Positions 47,303 through 60,739 of a DNA stretch of 64,000 bases are shown piece after piece. A program made the translations under genes and the position numbers. Each line of letters starts with the position of its first letter. Position 1 is the stretch's first letter. The notes under the pieces are model-generated. The model was not told the DNA's origin. It saw only the letters and a program-made list of their open reading frames with translations, and made no database searches. The stretch is from Liolophura sinensis. Taxonomy: Eukaryota; Mollusca; Polyplacophora; Chitonida; Chitonidae. Location: contig NC_088303.1 in NCBI RefSeq assembly GCF_032854445.1, positions 20,777,501 to 20,841,500 of the forward strand, written 5' to 3'.

Positions 47303-49722
47303 GCCCAGATTGTGGGACGAGGTTACTGCATACACAGGGGTTAAAGTGCATATATTGCCGGACAAGGGAGAGCACACCATTTATGAAAAAGGGCCTTGTA
47401 TCCTGCCCAGCGAATGGTCGTGTTGTAGGTTTGTGGTAACAATAGCTTGATGATCCTTTGTCGAACGATGGTTGCCTTTTGTGTCCTTTATTACTGAAAG
47501 AGAACCCCTGACACCTATGTGAAACCCAAATGAGAAGCCATCGATAAAATACTGTTTCAGATCAGCAGGATACTGTGTAAGAAGATGAGTTAGCTGATCT
47601 ACCTTAACGGGTGTTGGAAGTTGAGCCTGAGGAATCGGGGCTGACTTACAAGATGTCGTGCTGTGCTTTTTGTGACGTTTTGTGCATTCGCGTTTGCGTC
47701 TGCAGTTTGCGGTGTTACACACGCCCGATCTACAAAAAGACCAACAGTTTCCAGGGGGAAAAGGTGTTTGTTTGGTGCGAAAAATGGTTTTGAGTGTGAG
47801 AAGCAGTTGTTTGTGCAGTTTTTGAAGAGCAAAGCCTTCATAGCTCATCATGAATTTCGGCCCAGCCAGTAGACTGAACAGCACGAAGCTTACGGGAGTT
47901 CTCATCATAGAATTTAGCTGCTCGGGAGCCGTACTGTTGGTTCAGAATTCTAATTGTGTTACCATGTTTCACATGCCCCAGTGACTGCTCTGGAAACTTT
48001 GTTGCGTATATACTGTGAAATATGTCAAACGCCTGGGGACCGCTGGATCATATTAAATATTGCATACCTGCGGTTTTGGGAAGAGATGTTCACATCAGTG
48101 CCACTTTATGATAGTTTAATGTAGTTGTCTTCGTGTTCGGCTTTAAAAGCTGACCAAAATCAACGTACTCATTCGCTCTAAGATTTTAGAACGCATTTTG
48201 CTGTTTAAATTGAAGCCTGAAGGCAGAGAGGAGGAAACCAGCTGTAAGCTGATGGAGTTCTCAGTAATGGCTGAAGAATGAGAGGTAAAATCAGCTGGCT
48301 GCTTACCGGTACTGAACAAGAGTCAGCATGTCCCCGGCTTAAGTCAAAGGATACCTGCAGAGGGTCAGCTGAGATTACTTCTGCTACTGCTGGCCGAAAT
48401 ATATCCACATCACCAGCGAAAAGCAGGTTTATGGATGATGGTAAACGCATTTACGCCATGGCTGATATCGGACACGATATCACAGCGGGGGAAAAAAACC
48501 CATGACAGAAGATAATAGTATATACAGTGGACACACGAGAAAAATCTCTGCAATAATCAAGAGTTGTATGACTCGCAGCAGAAAATGGAACATGGCCAAT
48601 TACAGTACAACAGCTGGAGTACACAAAAAAAACACCCTTCTGCAGAGGTACAAAAACCCACAACATGTCAGGGTACACCCATAGAGCCCATTAATGAGGT
48701 ACTGAAAAAAGAAAATAAACCGCACAGCTATTTCCAGGTAATTAGCACGAACACCTGTCGTATGGGTGACAGCAGGCCTGTGACACATGAAAACTCAAGA
48801 GGTGCCACAAAAGAAGCAACTTCTGTATATCAAGATCATTGTGCCGGCAGAACTCAACGTCCCGTGTAAAGTTATACAATAACATACATGTAGTTACCGT
48901 ATCATGAGGTATAAATCCATTTCTATTAGGATTGTTACGGAGAGATGAAAGAGCAAGTAGTGAAGCAAACACGCAAAATTTGCTATATATAGGATTAGAC
49001 CAGACAGTTTACATTACCTGGATTAAACTAAATGACATCTTTTAAAGAAAACCTTCCCTCTTAAAGTGACCTAGAGCTGTCCTGATGATCTTTGCATATT
49101 GTGCCACCCCATTCTAAGATTTTTGAAACTTTAGTATATATAAGGAACCCAATCGTAGCATGTAGACACATGTGAATCAAATTAACAACTTTTCAGTAAT
49201 ATGACGACGAAGGAGTCCTTAGAGTGCATATAATGTGCCTTCTTGTTGTTACCGCTCTTTTATCTAGTGCTGCTTCACTGAGACGACTTACCGAAGGCAA
49301 GTAAGCTGCCCCGCCCGAGCCATTTTACTTATACGGGTCAACCAGTCGTTGCACTATCCCCTTCAAGCTGAACGCCTGGCGAGGAAGCTGCAACTTCCTC
49401 TTTTAAAGTCTTAGGTGTGACTCGACCAAGGCTTGACCGTGGATCTACCGCTCCCGAAGAGGACGCTCTAACAACTGTTGTAACGGGGCCGGTACACACA
49501 CATGGGATGTTACAAGGCAAGTGATCAGTAAAAACGCGCTTGGTGAACCAGAATGCGTGCGTTACTATAGCTACACGAGGGGTAATAGTGAGGCATGAGT
49601 GAAATTACCGCGTTACCATTACCGCATAGCAGGACCCAGATGATGGGACGAGGTTACTGCATGCACAGGAGTTAAAGTGCATACATTGCAGGACAAGAGA
49701 GAGCACCCCATTTATGATAAAA
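47303..49722 (-). mobile_element. Decayed DIRS-like (tyrosine recombinase) retroelement, internally deleted
   Basis: An imperfect direct repeat of about 88 bp (GGGACGAGGTTACTGCAT, GTTAAAGTGCATA, GACAAG.GAGAGCAC.CC, ATTTATGA) lies at 47303-47390 and 49633-49722. On the minus strand the 175-codon frame 47908-47381 abuts the left copy. It encodes a zinc-knuckle-like stretch (CWSFCRSGVC..., spaced Cys/His) followed by VDQLTHLLTQYPADLKQYF and IDGFSFGFHIGVRG, which resemble the conserved pre-reverse-transcriptase segment of DIRS/Ngaro elements as I remember it. No reverse transcriptase or recombinase is visible, so the element is a non-autonomous remnant. A SINE-2 is nested near its right end. Confidence 0.5.
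49185..49500 (-). mobile_element. SINE-2 copy nested in the retroelement remnant
   Basis: Minus strand: a tRNA-like head (GTTAGAGCGTCCTC ... B-box-like GGTCGAGTCACACC), then a body sharing GGGGATAGTGCAACGACTGG and CGTCTCAGTGAAGCAGCACT with 25558-25870. The end is TACTGAAAAGTTGTTAAT. The terminal GAGT run is missing. Confidence 0.72.
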
Positions 49723-52700
49723 ATTAGTTGTCTCCCTTACATAAAGCACATTACAATAATTTGATATTGCAATTCATTTTTTTCTGGTTAACGTTGATCT
49801 TCATACTGTAAATTAATTACTAAGCAGCCATCTCTTTTATGGCATTATAACTTTCATGAGTGCTTCAACCAAGTTTCAGACTTTTGATTTTTAAATTTAC
49901 AGAATTGTGCTGGGATTTTGAAATTTGTATTTTCTTATCGTGCCTCTCTGGGGCCGATTCTCTGCTTTACCGTACCTGGTCCTTTGTCGCAGGTTTGTGG
50001 AGTAAATTCAACGCTTTCAGCCTTGTAGTTTAAGGTAGATAGGTGCATGTTGACAGATATTATTGCAAGTTGATCGCTTGTGTTTTGATGTTAACAACGA
50101 TTGTGTTACGTCCGCTTTCAATATATTTTATACTCTCAACTGATTGAGGTGCGATCTGTAAACCCCCGTGCCACATATCTTTCTACCGAAGCATGAAGAG
50201 AGAATGGCTGTTATACCGAAAACAAAATATATGCCCGTGTTCTAATTTATGCTGATCAACACGATCACTGGACAGATACAATCTCCATGTAATGGCGCAC
50301 AAGATTTGCAAAGACATTTGTTTCTAGCTGTTTATCTAAGAGTAATGGTTTTGCAAGATATTACACCGGGTTGTTGAGAGCATGCTTTTTTTTCCCTCTC
50401 CAGCATATCATCCACCTATTAACTTCCGGAAACTATCTCGCGGCCCGTCTTAGTAGGCCCCTATCAGCCAATTGCATAGTGGCTTGCTTTCAAAGAGAAC
50501 ACTCAAACAAACACAAGCGACCTGACTATTTGTGGAACTATCTCGTACCGTGACATAGCTATCAACAACTCCGACATAATCAACCAGTCAGTACCCGTTT
50601 TAGATTCAACTTTCCAGCCAAAGCCCTACTTCATCAAACATTTCCTTATCGCTGGTCTGCAATATGTCGGATCAGCCTTTTTTTTCTTTTCTTTTCTCGG
50701 AATGAGTGAAAATGGGTTTGTGCATGTGCATTTTATTGCTCCGTATTTAACGTCACGTTGGTGTGTGTAAACAAACCCAAGTTGCCTGTAATCAACAGAG
50801 GCTGATATGGCTGTACGTGGTCCAAAAAAAAAATAAAGTGATTGATGGCAACTTCTACAGGTGATTCAACGGTGGTGTTCACACTGCGCTCACCTGTCTG
50901 CAATAGTACAATTGATATATACTCCAGATGTTAGACAGTATAATTATGTTATTTTTGTTTTAATTACCGTGCTGATTGAGCATTCGTAACTTGCCGGAAT
51001 AATATGAAACATTTCTCGATGTGTCACCACAGCAAATGCTACCTGTCCATGTCCTGTCCACTTTCATCTGTTTCTGTTCAGTTAAATGGTCTTAATTCAG
51101 TTACGTGTAACAGAGTGATCACATCGCCTTACATGTATACTGTATATTCCTGTAGATTTGAAATCTGTACCTTTGAGTTGTAAATACAAGGCTGATGCCT
51201 TTTTTGGCCGCTGACCCACTTCTCTGACAGGCGATTTTCTTCAATGAATCGACGTCACTCTACCTCGTTACAGCAACCTCGTCTTTACATCATCCGTTTC
51301 ATTCTTCTCCGCTTAGGTTTCAACAATATAGATCTGTATTCCTCCATTCACTATTAATTGGAACTGGATCTGTGTTGTCCTCAACATGTCAAAAACCGTA
51401 CGCTGCAAAAACATGTCTATTTAATCCTGTACAGTAATTCTGACTTCATATCAACTAGCTATTTTTAGACCATAACGTCACAATTAACAAAAATGTATCC
51501 GTCGCATCAAAATCAAGTCAAACTTCGCCAACGAACATTTTCGATACGAGCCCACCGCACTCGACACTGTAACCAAGACAATTACACCACTGGAATGGCG
51601 ATTAACAAATTGTTTGGGAGTCTTAACAATATTGAACACAGAAACCAGCAGCTATTGTAAAAAAGAAAAAAGATGATCTTAAGCCTAGAAAGAGTCCAAG
51701 TGGGTGTGTCGGCTATATTTGTGTTAATTGCGATGATATGGCCTTTATTAATCCCCTATACTGAGATGATATGAATTCATAATTACTTCAGAATTCAGAA
51801 GATCGCGGGAAGCATTTAAATACAGTGCAGATGACAGGACCGAATAAGTTGCAGTTCTGTGAATGTAAAAAGTTAGGGCGGGTTATATGGAAGCCAAGCC
51901 GAGAATATGGCCAACCGCGACTGCTATACTATTCTTCACCATTAATTTTTGAACAACGGCGTAGTATGTATTTATATGATTGTTGTTTAACACTACACTC
52001 AAGCGTGGAGGAAACCAGAGTGCTCGGCGTAAACCACCGATCTTTGGCAAGTTACGGACGAGCTTTTCCCACGAGTGACATACACGTATGCACACCATAT
52101 ACACAGTGCATAAGAGCGGGGAGATGCACAATTCCATGTCCAAGGCCGGTATTGAACCATTATCTCTTGTGTCCATGCCACTGACACGACCCATTCCCAA
52201 AGTGCGCAATATGACGCCCAGTCGGGAACCTAATGGTCAGTTCAGCTTGAACCAGAAAAGCCACAGCGCACTAAAGGGTGCCACATTTTTGTATGTTAGT
52301 AGTTCATTACCCTGAGATCATTTCAATTATGCGCGCGCCAGATGAAACCATTTTACATACATGCACATCAACAAATAACACACATGCACGTGACACAAAT
52401 ATTCTGACGTCAAGCTGCCACCTCAGAGCGCTTTAGACTCCTTTGATCAGAGAAAGCACATATATACGCACAATTAGTGAGCAATATTCGATAACACATA
52501 CGCACGCGCACACGCTTATACACCACGAACTTTAACTTTAATGTCGCACATGAAGAGTATAGCATAAAAGTGAAACATGTAAACAGATTGTCACGTATTA
52601 CTACATACGATCAAATGGAGTTTTTAAAATAACCATTACACACAGGCTGACTCATCTAAAGCATTACATTTACCAGTTTATAACTTTTATGCTCGCCATG

Positions 52701-53001
52701 AAGTATACACGTATCTATAATAAACAAATACTTAATTATAGATACGTATCTACAAAAAAAAATAAATAAATAAATAATACACGTATCTATAATAAAACAA
52801 ATATATACAAATGCCACGCCTTCCTTTTTTTGTCAAGCCTGCCACACAAGTAATGAGTGAAACTCATGAGATGGGTCTCATACGTTAGAGCGGTAACCAT
52901 GGAGAACACCCATCGAACAAGTCCGTATACCTGTACCTAATGCAGTCTTGGACCACCGGGTCGTACTTACATCAAAGCGTCTTCAATTACATATTAGTAA
53001 A
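49723..53001. other. Intergenic region before the otopetrin 3' end
   Basis: No gene was found. It holds a decayed SINE-1-like element (51964-52215) and, at about 52705-52810, two copies of ACACGTATCTATAATAAA flanking an (AAAT)n run. The otopetrin 3' UTR occupies the right end. The remainder is unremarkable AT-rich DNA. Confidence 0.5.
51964..52215 (-). mobile_element. Decayed tRNA-SINE, SINE-1-like
   Basis: On the plus strand TTTAACACTACACTCAAGCGTGGAGG gives the inverted SINE-1 tail and core. The other end, read on the minus strand, has a B-box-like TGGTTCAATACCGGC. The centre differs from SINE-1, so it may be a sub-family. Confidence 0.5.
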
Positions 53002-56000
53002 TCACCGAGTCTTTCGTTTTTCATAAGCTTCTTTCCAAATATCTGACAGAAGTACGGTGGAATGAAAGCGATAAAATATCATCATGGGGGTGAGAGTAAA
53101 CGAGATGAGTGCCCAAGGGAGGTAACCGTAGAACTCGATGTACAGTGGCACCATCGTGGCTTTCTTCGCTTCAAATGTGACCAGAAGCCACATGCTCAAA
53201 TTGCCCAGCAAAACAAAACCGATACAGGCTCGTCCAGGCTTTTCTGATTCCTGTTTCTCGTTTTCTGAGCAAAGACGGCACGTGAACAAAATAAAAACAG
53301 TCTGAAAAGACAACTCTATCAAGGAAAGGATGCCCGCTGTTAGTGAGAACACTGGCGATGACTGATCTGACGTCACGCCACCGACTGAAGCAATTACTCT
53401 GCTGACGTCATATAAAATTTGACCCACGACGGCGACAATTAAAAGGTTTTCATCCAATGACCCTGTAGGGTGTGGAACGAAACAAAGGCTTCTCATGCAT
53501 ACAAAGCCAACAACAACACTGGTTGTAAGAATAAGTAACAACAAAATTTCTGTTCCGTGAAACACTAACTGTGCGGATTCTGTGTCATCAAGAAAATCTG
53601 AATAATTGAAGAACAGTCCGACCGCTACTAGCGTTGTTACGAAAAGAAAGCAGCCGACGTGCAAAGTACGGAAAACTCTTAGTATCTTGCGATGGCGACC
53701 TTCAGGGGAGGTAACGGACTGTTCTTCCCCTTTAGTGTCGGCTGGCTGACTATCAACATGAGAAAGCATTTGATATAAGACGGCGATAGCGAAGAGGGCA
53801 AATTCGATTCGGCACGGTGTTAGATATGGTGCTGCAAGGGTCCTCAGCTCTCGACTAGCATAACAGCTCGTGGTTGTGTTTAGATCAGCTAGTCCTGTAC
53901 GGAAAAACAAAAAGAAGTTTCCAGATTAATTCTGAATAAATGCCCTTTGGCCTAGTTAACAATTTGTGCAATCTCAACTTTTACAAGTACTTTTTTCGTT
54001 AATTTAGGTATCATACATGTAATTCCTTGATAAAAAAAATGACTGCAGGTACCCATAATCGATTGTTAAATCAGTGACCCAAAGCAACTTATCAAGATTT
54101 TAGATCATGAGTAACACGTTGGTGTAAACTATGAGCTTAACCGTTTATTTAACGTTGGAGAAGGACCTTCACTGCTCAGAAAACTAAGCCATAATTAGTT
54201 GTTACAACCTTCATATTTACTCAGCGGTGAGTATTATCAAAAAAGACGACCAATTAAGCCTGAACAACGTTTCCGTCGACAAAAAATGCTCATATAAGCG
54301 ACTCTAACACAAAACATCATTAGCGCAAACCAAAAGAAAAAGGTTTCAGATATTTAGTCAGCTGAGTTTCTGGTCTCGCGTGGATGCAGAAGAGACCTAC
54401 CTTCCTTTCGCTTCCGGTCTTCTTCATCATGGCGGAAGTCCTCGGCCGCTTCGTTTACAGAACAATTTATCCACAAGCATATGTTTGTGGCTATCACATG
54501 AACAAACAGGAACCTGACACCGAGAGTGTCTTTTGTAATGACGACCTTGAAAATGATAAACAATGAAAATGAATAAATGAAATTAAAATCTGAGACTTAC
54601 GGTTAGGAGTAAGTAGAACATTTCTGAGCAAATGATATGGCTGTTACCTTCATAGAATTAACTGAGCGATCTTAGTAGCGAGATTTCCATGATGAATGGT
54701 TTTAAAAATAAACTGTCGATAACAGTCCAAATATTTATTATATGCTTTGTTAATCCCCTTGATTCTGTCTTGTAAACCATGAATCCAGACTCTCATTTAT
54801 TTGTTCATTTCTTATTTCTCTCAGTCGGGATGTTATCAATTATTGCAATATGTTTTAATGAAAAGCATATCCACCGCGCACTGGAACATCAACACTATGT
54901 TACGACGGAGAATGCGACATACCCCGTGGTGAAGGGTGATAAAAACAATTAGGATCCCCATAAAGAGCATCCGCGTGACTGATGTCACAATGTCCGCTGG
55001 GTGGAGGCAGGATTTGTCTCCATGAAGGCTGAAGTCAACTATGAAAAACACATCATGGAGAATGGCGCCTATTGCGAACGCTGCAACAGAGTTTGTATTC
55101 GGTTATTTACAATGGCATTTAATGCAATTCACTGGTGCTTATGCTGCATTTGGGGTTATCTTGCACACAGACAAACCCCAGACATTCGGCACGGACGTTG
55201 TACAGGAAGTTTAGGAGAAAGATAGCCACGTGAAATAATGCCATACATACTTTAAATTTACCAAGGTTATTTTATCAAATGGACAGATTCAGTACATCAG
55301 GGTTTCTTCTGCTTGGACGACTCATCATTATGATTCAGAATGCGCTACCAGTAAACTAAAAGCCAGCCCATTTACTTCATTCGTGACTGAATACAGTGAT
55401 TTTGATACACTTAAAACCCAGAATGCTCACCTATTCCACCAATCAGGAAGTAAAAATTGACTCCTTTCTTTCTGTTGTGTTTGTGCTTTTTATGGTATTT
55501 TTCAACCTCCTCTTTTTCCGTCATCTCGTATTCTATACCATGTGATCCACCAGAAGCAACGTCATTTGTGTAGTTGTGAGGTCGCACAACCTTCCCCGAT
55601 ATGACAGCAAACTCGAGCCACAACAAAGCACCGATTGACGACATGTACAGAAGAATCGAAAAGATCTAAAATAGACGAAGAATTCAACCATATACGACGC
55701 AGAATCAAAATCCGCGTTTAAACAGAAACCGAAGATTAACAAACATACAAAATAATGAGGTACCTTTGCCTGTTAACTCGGGCGCAGGCTGAATGATATA
55801 TTGTTTTACAGGAGTATTACGTCACCAGTTTGCCCCAAGACGTCACCGTAAAGGACGAAAACAACAAAGGACTACACATATTATGTTAGGATTACTTCAG
55901 GCGGGAAAGGTGATCCATAGACGATATTCAGGATGACTTACAAGAACCCACCATTCGAGGTTAAAGAGGTTATCAGGTAAGAGAAAAACGGAAAGACATA

Positions 56001-59000
56001 TCTGAAAACACTTATATTTAATGCCTAAGATGCTGTTTTCGTTGAATTATACGCAATCAAATGAATCAACTCTATGGTGGGTTTTACTGTGGACAGTGAA
56101 GCCACATAAGCGCTGGATAAAAGAATTATTAAAAAATTAATCAGCTTTATTCTCAAGCACACAAAATCAAGATCCTGATGATACAAACAAAGACGTGATA
56201 CTGATATCTGTCAATCACCAGGATCTGGTTAGCGTATAGCGAAGGAGGAAAGCAAAACAAAGCTAAATGTTAGAAATACATGCACAACATACACTGACGG
56301 GCCATGCAAAAAGTTTAGGTGTACATGTATCGGGGCTCGGGGGTATTGGGGTGTAATGGCACAGAGTCAGCCAATCGCAAGTGCAGTGCAAACTAGGCAA
56401 CCAAGAGAACATTGTATTACACTATATAGCATGCCGTACCAAATGGGATAAACCTGCCTTTGGACATTATTTGAAGCGTGCATGTCATATGTTTTTTGAC
56501 ACAGATGAAGAAAAATAAGACCGGATTCGTGATCAGGGCGTCAAACTACGTCAGGTAACATGTTAAGAATCTTCAAATTTAAGTTTTTGATTTTCAGATG
56601 ACGTCACAATCTTACAGGGAACCCTTGTTATGTGTGTTAAATTTTTGACAATCGGACATTGGGTTTTGGAGAAAATGTAAAATATTTTCACTGCAACACA
56701 GAATGGTCGCCAGATCACGTGACTCATGTCACACAACGTTTTACTCATCAAAGTTTATCTCAGAGTCTAACACATACGTAAGTTTCACTCATTTCTGCTG
56801 GGCCTTTTTTATCCGTGCAAGTTTTTCAATTTGGAAACATGAAAAAATGCCAATTTTGTTTTTTGCATGTACTACCTCCGGTTTGGGGACATCATCTGTG
56901 GAAGTGTAGAAATTATTAGCAAAAATGGATTTGATGGTTACATTGCATTTTCACCCAGTACCGAGCTTGTACAATTTTCAACGGGGGAAAGTATGCCTTC
57001 ACACCCTGAATGTACCTACGCTTTGTGCAACTGCGGATAAAATTTCAGCTCTTTCGCATCATCCGTTCTGGAGAAGAAGGTTTGGCACAAAACCCAACAT
57101 GGCCGCCAAGTCACGTGACCAAATGTTTCCAAAACATAAACAAACACAATTTCAGATCCTTTCCTAAAACATACTGAAGTTTCAGTTGTGTATCATTTGT
57201 CGTTTCCTCATAAAATGTATCACAAAATAGTCGAGAATAATAATAATAATCCCAACAGATACAATAGGGATTCGAACTTGAGGCTTGAACCCCTAATAAC
57301 AAATCAATTTTCATCAAAGATTACTTACATTGGTCTAATTGAGCATTTATAGCATTGAGGGATAATGGCATACATTTAAGGAAACCATATGCTGTTAATT
57401 AGTTTTGATTGTAGGTAGAGATACATTGTGTTGATATACTGACCGATGTGAATAGCATGCCAGCCCGGCACAGTGACCCAGAAGCCTTTCACAAAGCCTT
57501 TGTCGTCACCACGAGTTCAAAACCTGCTCATGCTGGCTTCCTCCCCAGTCGCACGTGGAGGGTCGTGTGTTTCCTCCGTACTTTGCCCGGATGCCTCCGA
57601 CCATAAGGCTGGTCGCGGTCGTATAAGTGAAATATTCTCGAGAACGGCGTAAAACAGAAATCAAATAAAAGCATACATATATCGATATATTGTAGTGCTG
57701 TTTTGTCTGCGGGAAAGTATATTTCCACTACCTTGAAAGTCAATAATGGTTATACAGTCCCTGTACTGCAATGACTCTGGAGGGCCAAGGTTATTTACAT
57801 GTAGTCCCCACAACGAATCCTTTGATTATTGTATGCTTATGATTTGTGTAAATACTGTTAAATATAGATACTCGTTGTCGCATGACACACAGATTATAAT
57901 GTACAATTCAGTCTTAGATCGGCGGGGTTTATTGTCAAAATGTTAGGTATATTTGTGAAGTATGCAGTTCATTATCTGAAACACGGTTTTTAAAAATAAG
58001 ATTTTTCTGTGACGTATCATATTCCTACGGGTATACTGATGTTATCTTACCTCAGTGCTGAATGCATGTGCAAAGACACCATATATCATTAGTTTTAAAG
58101 TTCGGTACGTATATATTCATTATTGAGGGTTTGTTTTCATTTCTTCCTCATTTTTTCAGCGTTTTTAAATGATGTATGGACTGTTACAACTGAAAAAAAA
58201 TTATTACTATTAACCAAAATTAATCCCCCTTTCTACTTCTGCTTTTACACTTACCTCGGAGTAAAACGTTAAATGTCCCTCTTGTTTTGTGAGGGCGTTT
58301 GCTGTCGTGAAGACAAACCCCACCCCCACGATTATGAGAAGGTAAACGGGCAGGGAGAGTCGGAGAATCTGGCCTAACCTGAAAATGGTAACACACAGCG
58401 TTATATATCAGTACGTCGTTATGAAGATAATAACTAAAGGTTGATTTGGCGCTATGTTCTTATGTTCGAAATACGGATTTATCAGTTAATCTTATAATCA
58501 GGGACATTTTATTCATATAAAATTTGTAATGCAATTTTAATGCGCCATTATAAGATTCAAACTTAACCAGTCTCCAGTTCAAACTCTTTTATCGCTAAAG
58601 GTAAAAAAAAGTCCTGCTGTACCTTGCGACCTCTGCAATGTTAGGCAACTGTATTTGTTTGCATTTAACATAACATGAAAAGACCACAAACAGTTATTTG
58701 GAGTGGGCGAAAGACTGATAACATTGGAGCTGAACGCATTTGTATCAATAGGTATTTATATAGGTTTAATCTGCGTGTCCATTTCTTTCTTTGATTTCAC
58801 TTACTATAAAGGTCAGTTGTGTATTCTGTGTACCTGCATATGCATGTGCCGATATAGAAGCACATATTATATCTATATATCTGTAATAATGAAATTCTAT
58901 TGAACAAATATACATGCAAATACATTATTTACACAACTCAAAGGAAATATTCCTATTGTTGGAATTTTACCCCCAAATCTGCGATTCATCACCAGAATTA

Positions 59001-59208
59001 CTATACAAAAAAAAGTGTAATGTTTCTGAACTGACCATTCGGTATTTCCAATACGGCTGTTTACACCAGATGTATCATAATCACCATGGGATTTGGGATC
59101 TGAAGTCTGTACGGATCTGCCAGGATCGAGCATTGGTGATTCAACACCTGCCAATGTCGGTTCCAACTGATAAGACGACATATACGCCTCTGTACAACCA
59201 GATTCCAT
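53002..59208 (-). CDS. Otopetrin-family proton channel
   Basis: A multi-pass proton-selective channel of the plasma membrane or vesicles. Exons: 59208-59036, 58378-58255, 55665-55431, 55080-54923, 54545-54401, 53894-53002; 1,728 nt, 575 aa, all junction phases consistent. A polar N-terminal tail precedes TM1 (LPVYLLIIVGVGFVF). Next come IFSILLYMSSIGALLWLEFAV, a charged Lys/His loop, FAIGAILHDVFFIVDF, MLFMGILIVFITL, FVHVIATNICLWI and, in the last exon, PYLTPCRIEFALFAIAVLYQM. The family's C-terminal signature PLYIEFYGYLPWALISF...IFYRFHSTVLLSDIW is present. Length suits OTOP proteins (about 560-610). The first exon is the least certain; it is supported by its ATG, by a phase-2 donor TG|GTCAGT and by an acceptor before 59210 implying a 5' UTR intron. 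A SINE-1 lies in intron 2. Confidence 0.93.
56585..57125. repeat. Two related segments around a GCCGCCAAGTCACGTGACC word
   Basis: ATGGTCGCCAGATCACGTGAC at 56703 and ATGGCCGCCAAGTCACGTGAC at 57100 are each preceded by a TTTTGGAGAA or TTCTGGAGAA stretch 30-60 bases upstream. This looks like two decayed copies of one interspersed repeat in otopetrin intron 2. Confidence 0.35.
57444..57668 (+). mobile_element. SINE-1 copy in otopetrin intron 2
   Basis: It has a decayed tRNA-like head with B-box-like CGAGTTCAAAACC, then CTCATGCTGGCTTCCTCCCC, the GACCATAAGGCTGG core, GTGAAATATTCTCGAGAACG and an AATCAAATAAAAG tail. A possible 9-bp duplication (GATATACTG/GATATATTG) lies at the ends. Confidence 0.75.
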
Positions 59209-59489
59209 TTCTAAAACTGACCTGGTCTGGATGCAAGAAGGCCCGTTGTTTTTACATGTATATGCTCCAGCCTGCCCACGGAACACTGTTGAGCTATCAG
59301 CGGAGGTCTAGAGTGTGGAGGAAATCCTTTTTACTTGTTATAACAGCACAAGCCCTCAGATGCATGTATAGGCGTTAAAACCAGCTATAATCTTTGTATT
59401 AAAGCAAATCTCCACAGGATGCCTTTAGATGGTGCTCCATGCTGTTATAGTATTTTTACCTATTTTTAGGTAATTATTACGTCACCGGA

Positions 59490-59700
59490 GGCTTCACAGG
59501 CAGGCTGACGTACCCCCGCTGATATTGTGCGCGTACTGAAGACTTCACAGGCCTGCTGAGGTACGCCCGCTGATATTGTGAGCGTACTGGAGACTTCACA
59601 GGCCTGCTGAGGTACGCCCGCTGATATTGTGAGCGTACTGGAGACTTCATAGGCCTGCTGAGGTACGCCCACTGATATTATGAACGTACTGGAGACTAGG
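59490..59700. repeat. 51-bp tandem repeat, four units
   Basis: Units of GAGGTACGCCCGCTGATATT, GTGAGCGTACTGGAGACTTC and ACAGGCCTGCT. The outer units carry more changes than the two central ones. It sits just upstream of the otopetrin gene. Confidence 0.92.
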
Positions 59701-60639
59701 ATTCTTCATCTCTAAAGCAAGTGCATAGAGTCAAGCATTATGAGAATTACACGCATTCTAACTCCATTTTAAATAGTATTTGCAATAATATGGACGCCCA
59801 AGACATATGGATGTATAGAGCTAATACTGAGTTATTTTCCAGATAGCTGAGTGCACCTCCCCCCCTCCCCGCCCACCACTCAAAAAATAAACCCGTCTAC
59901 AGATTACACATTTAGGATGATTGAAAATTACTCAGTATACAGTATGCGTTCTGCAGGATTTAATTCAGACAATGTCGGAATTAAACTTGTCGTTAGGTAG
60001 CCCTCTCGTTATTTACTTAATGGACAAATTATGAATATTCTGCCATGAAAGATATTTCTTTGCCGGCTTACTTAGTAATTTGGTTAGTTATTACCGGGGT
60101 ACTGCTATTAGCACCCCCAGTAACCAGTTTTAAATGTAGTACTGTCTGGAGGTAGGCTTAATGTAACTTAGTTGTATACCCACAGTGACCACTTAAATGC
60201 CGGTATTTATAATATGGTCGTTTGATATCTATGAAAACAGGACTGCTCCCCTCCGAATAGCGAACCGCAAACAGCCTTCATATGGACATATACACTCTCC
60301 CCCCAAAAATTACGCTCAGGTGGCACATGGGGATGACACCAGATGTAGTAAGTGATGAAAGTTCAGTAGTCATCTACTGTCATCGCCAGCTGAATGAGCT
60401 CCTTTTTTGAATACTGACGTTCTGACATTTCCACTGTGTAACTTTGGCTGAAAAAGACGGCGCATTGAATACTTTGGCCGAAACTAGATTTATTTTCTGA
60501 AAACCTACATATGCGTTTCCAAGTTTTTAGGACCGTATACTTGGTTTGATCGAAACACCTGGTCACCCTACATGACCTCACCATGGGAGCCAGTGAAAAA
60601 GTCTATTATTTATGAAAATAGTTTTATGGGTCCAAGTAG
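59701..60639. other. Upstream flank of otopetrin
   Basis: No gene or family-level repeat is recognised. There is a CT-rich run near 59850. Promoter elements cannot be placed. Confidence 0.4.
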
Positions 60640-60739
60640 CAAATATACTGGGCAGTAGACGTAGTGGACAGCGGACAAACTGTACAGCAGACATGCTAGG
60701 CACCACACTTACATGTATTGGACAGCAGATACAGTGGAC

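Noticed and set aside
58914-59378. Plus-strand 154-codon frame at the otopetrin 5' end
   Set aside because: It overlaps the minus-strand first exon, which fits otopetrin by phase. The plus frame has no family signature.
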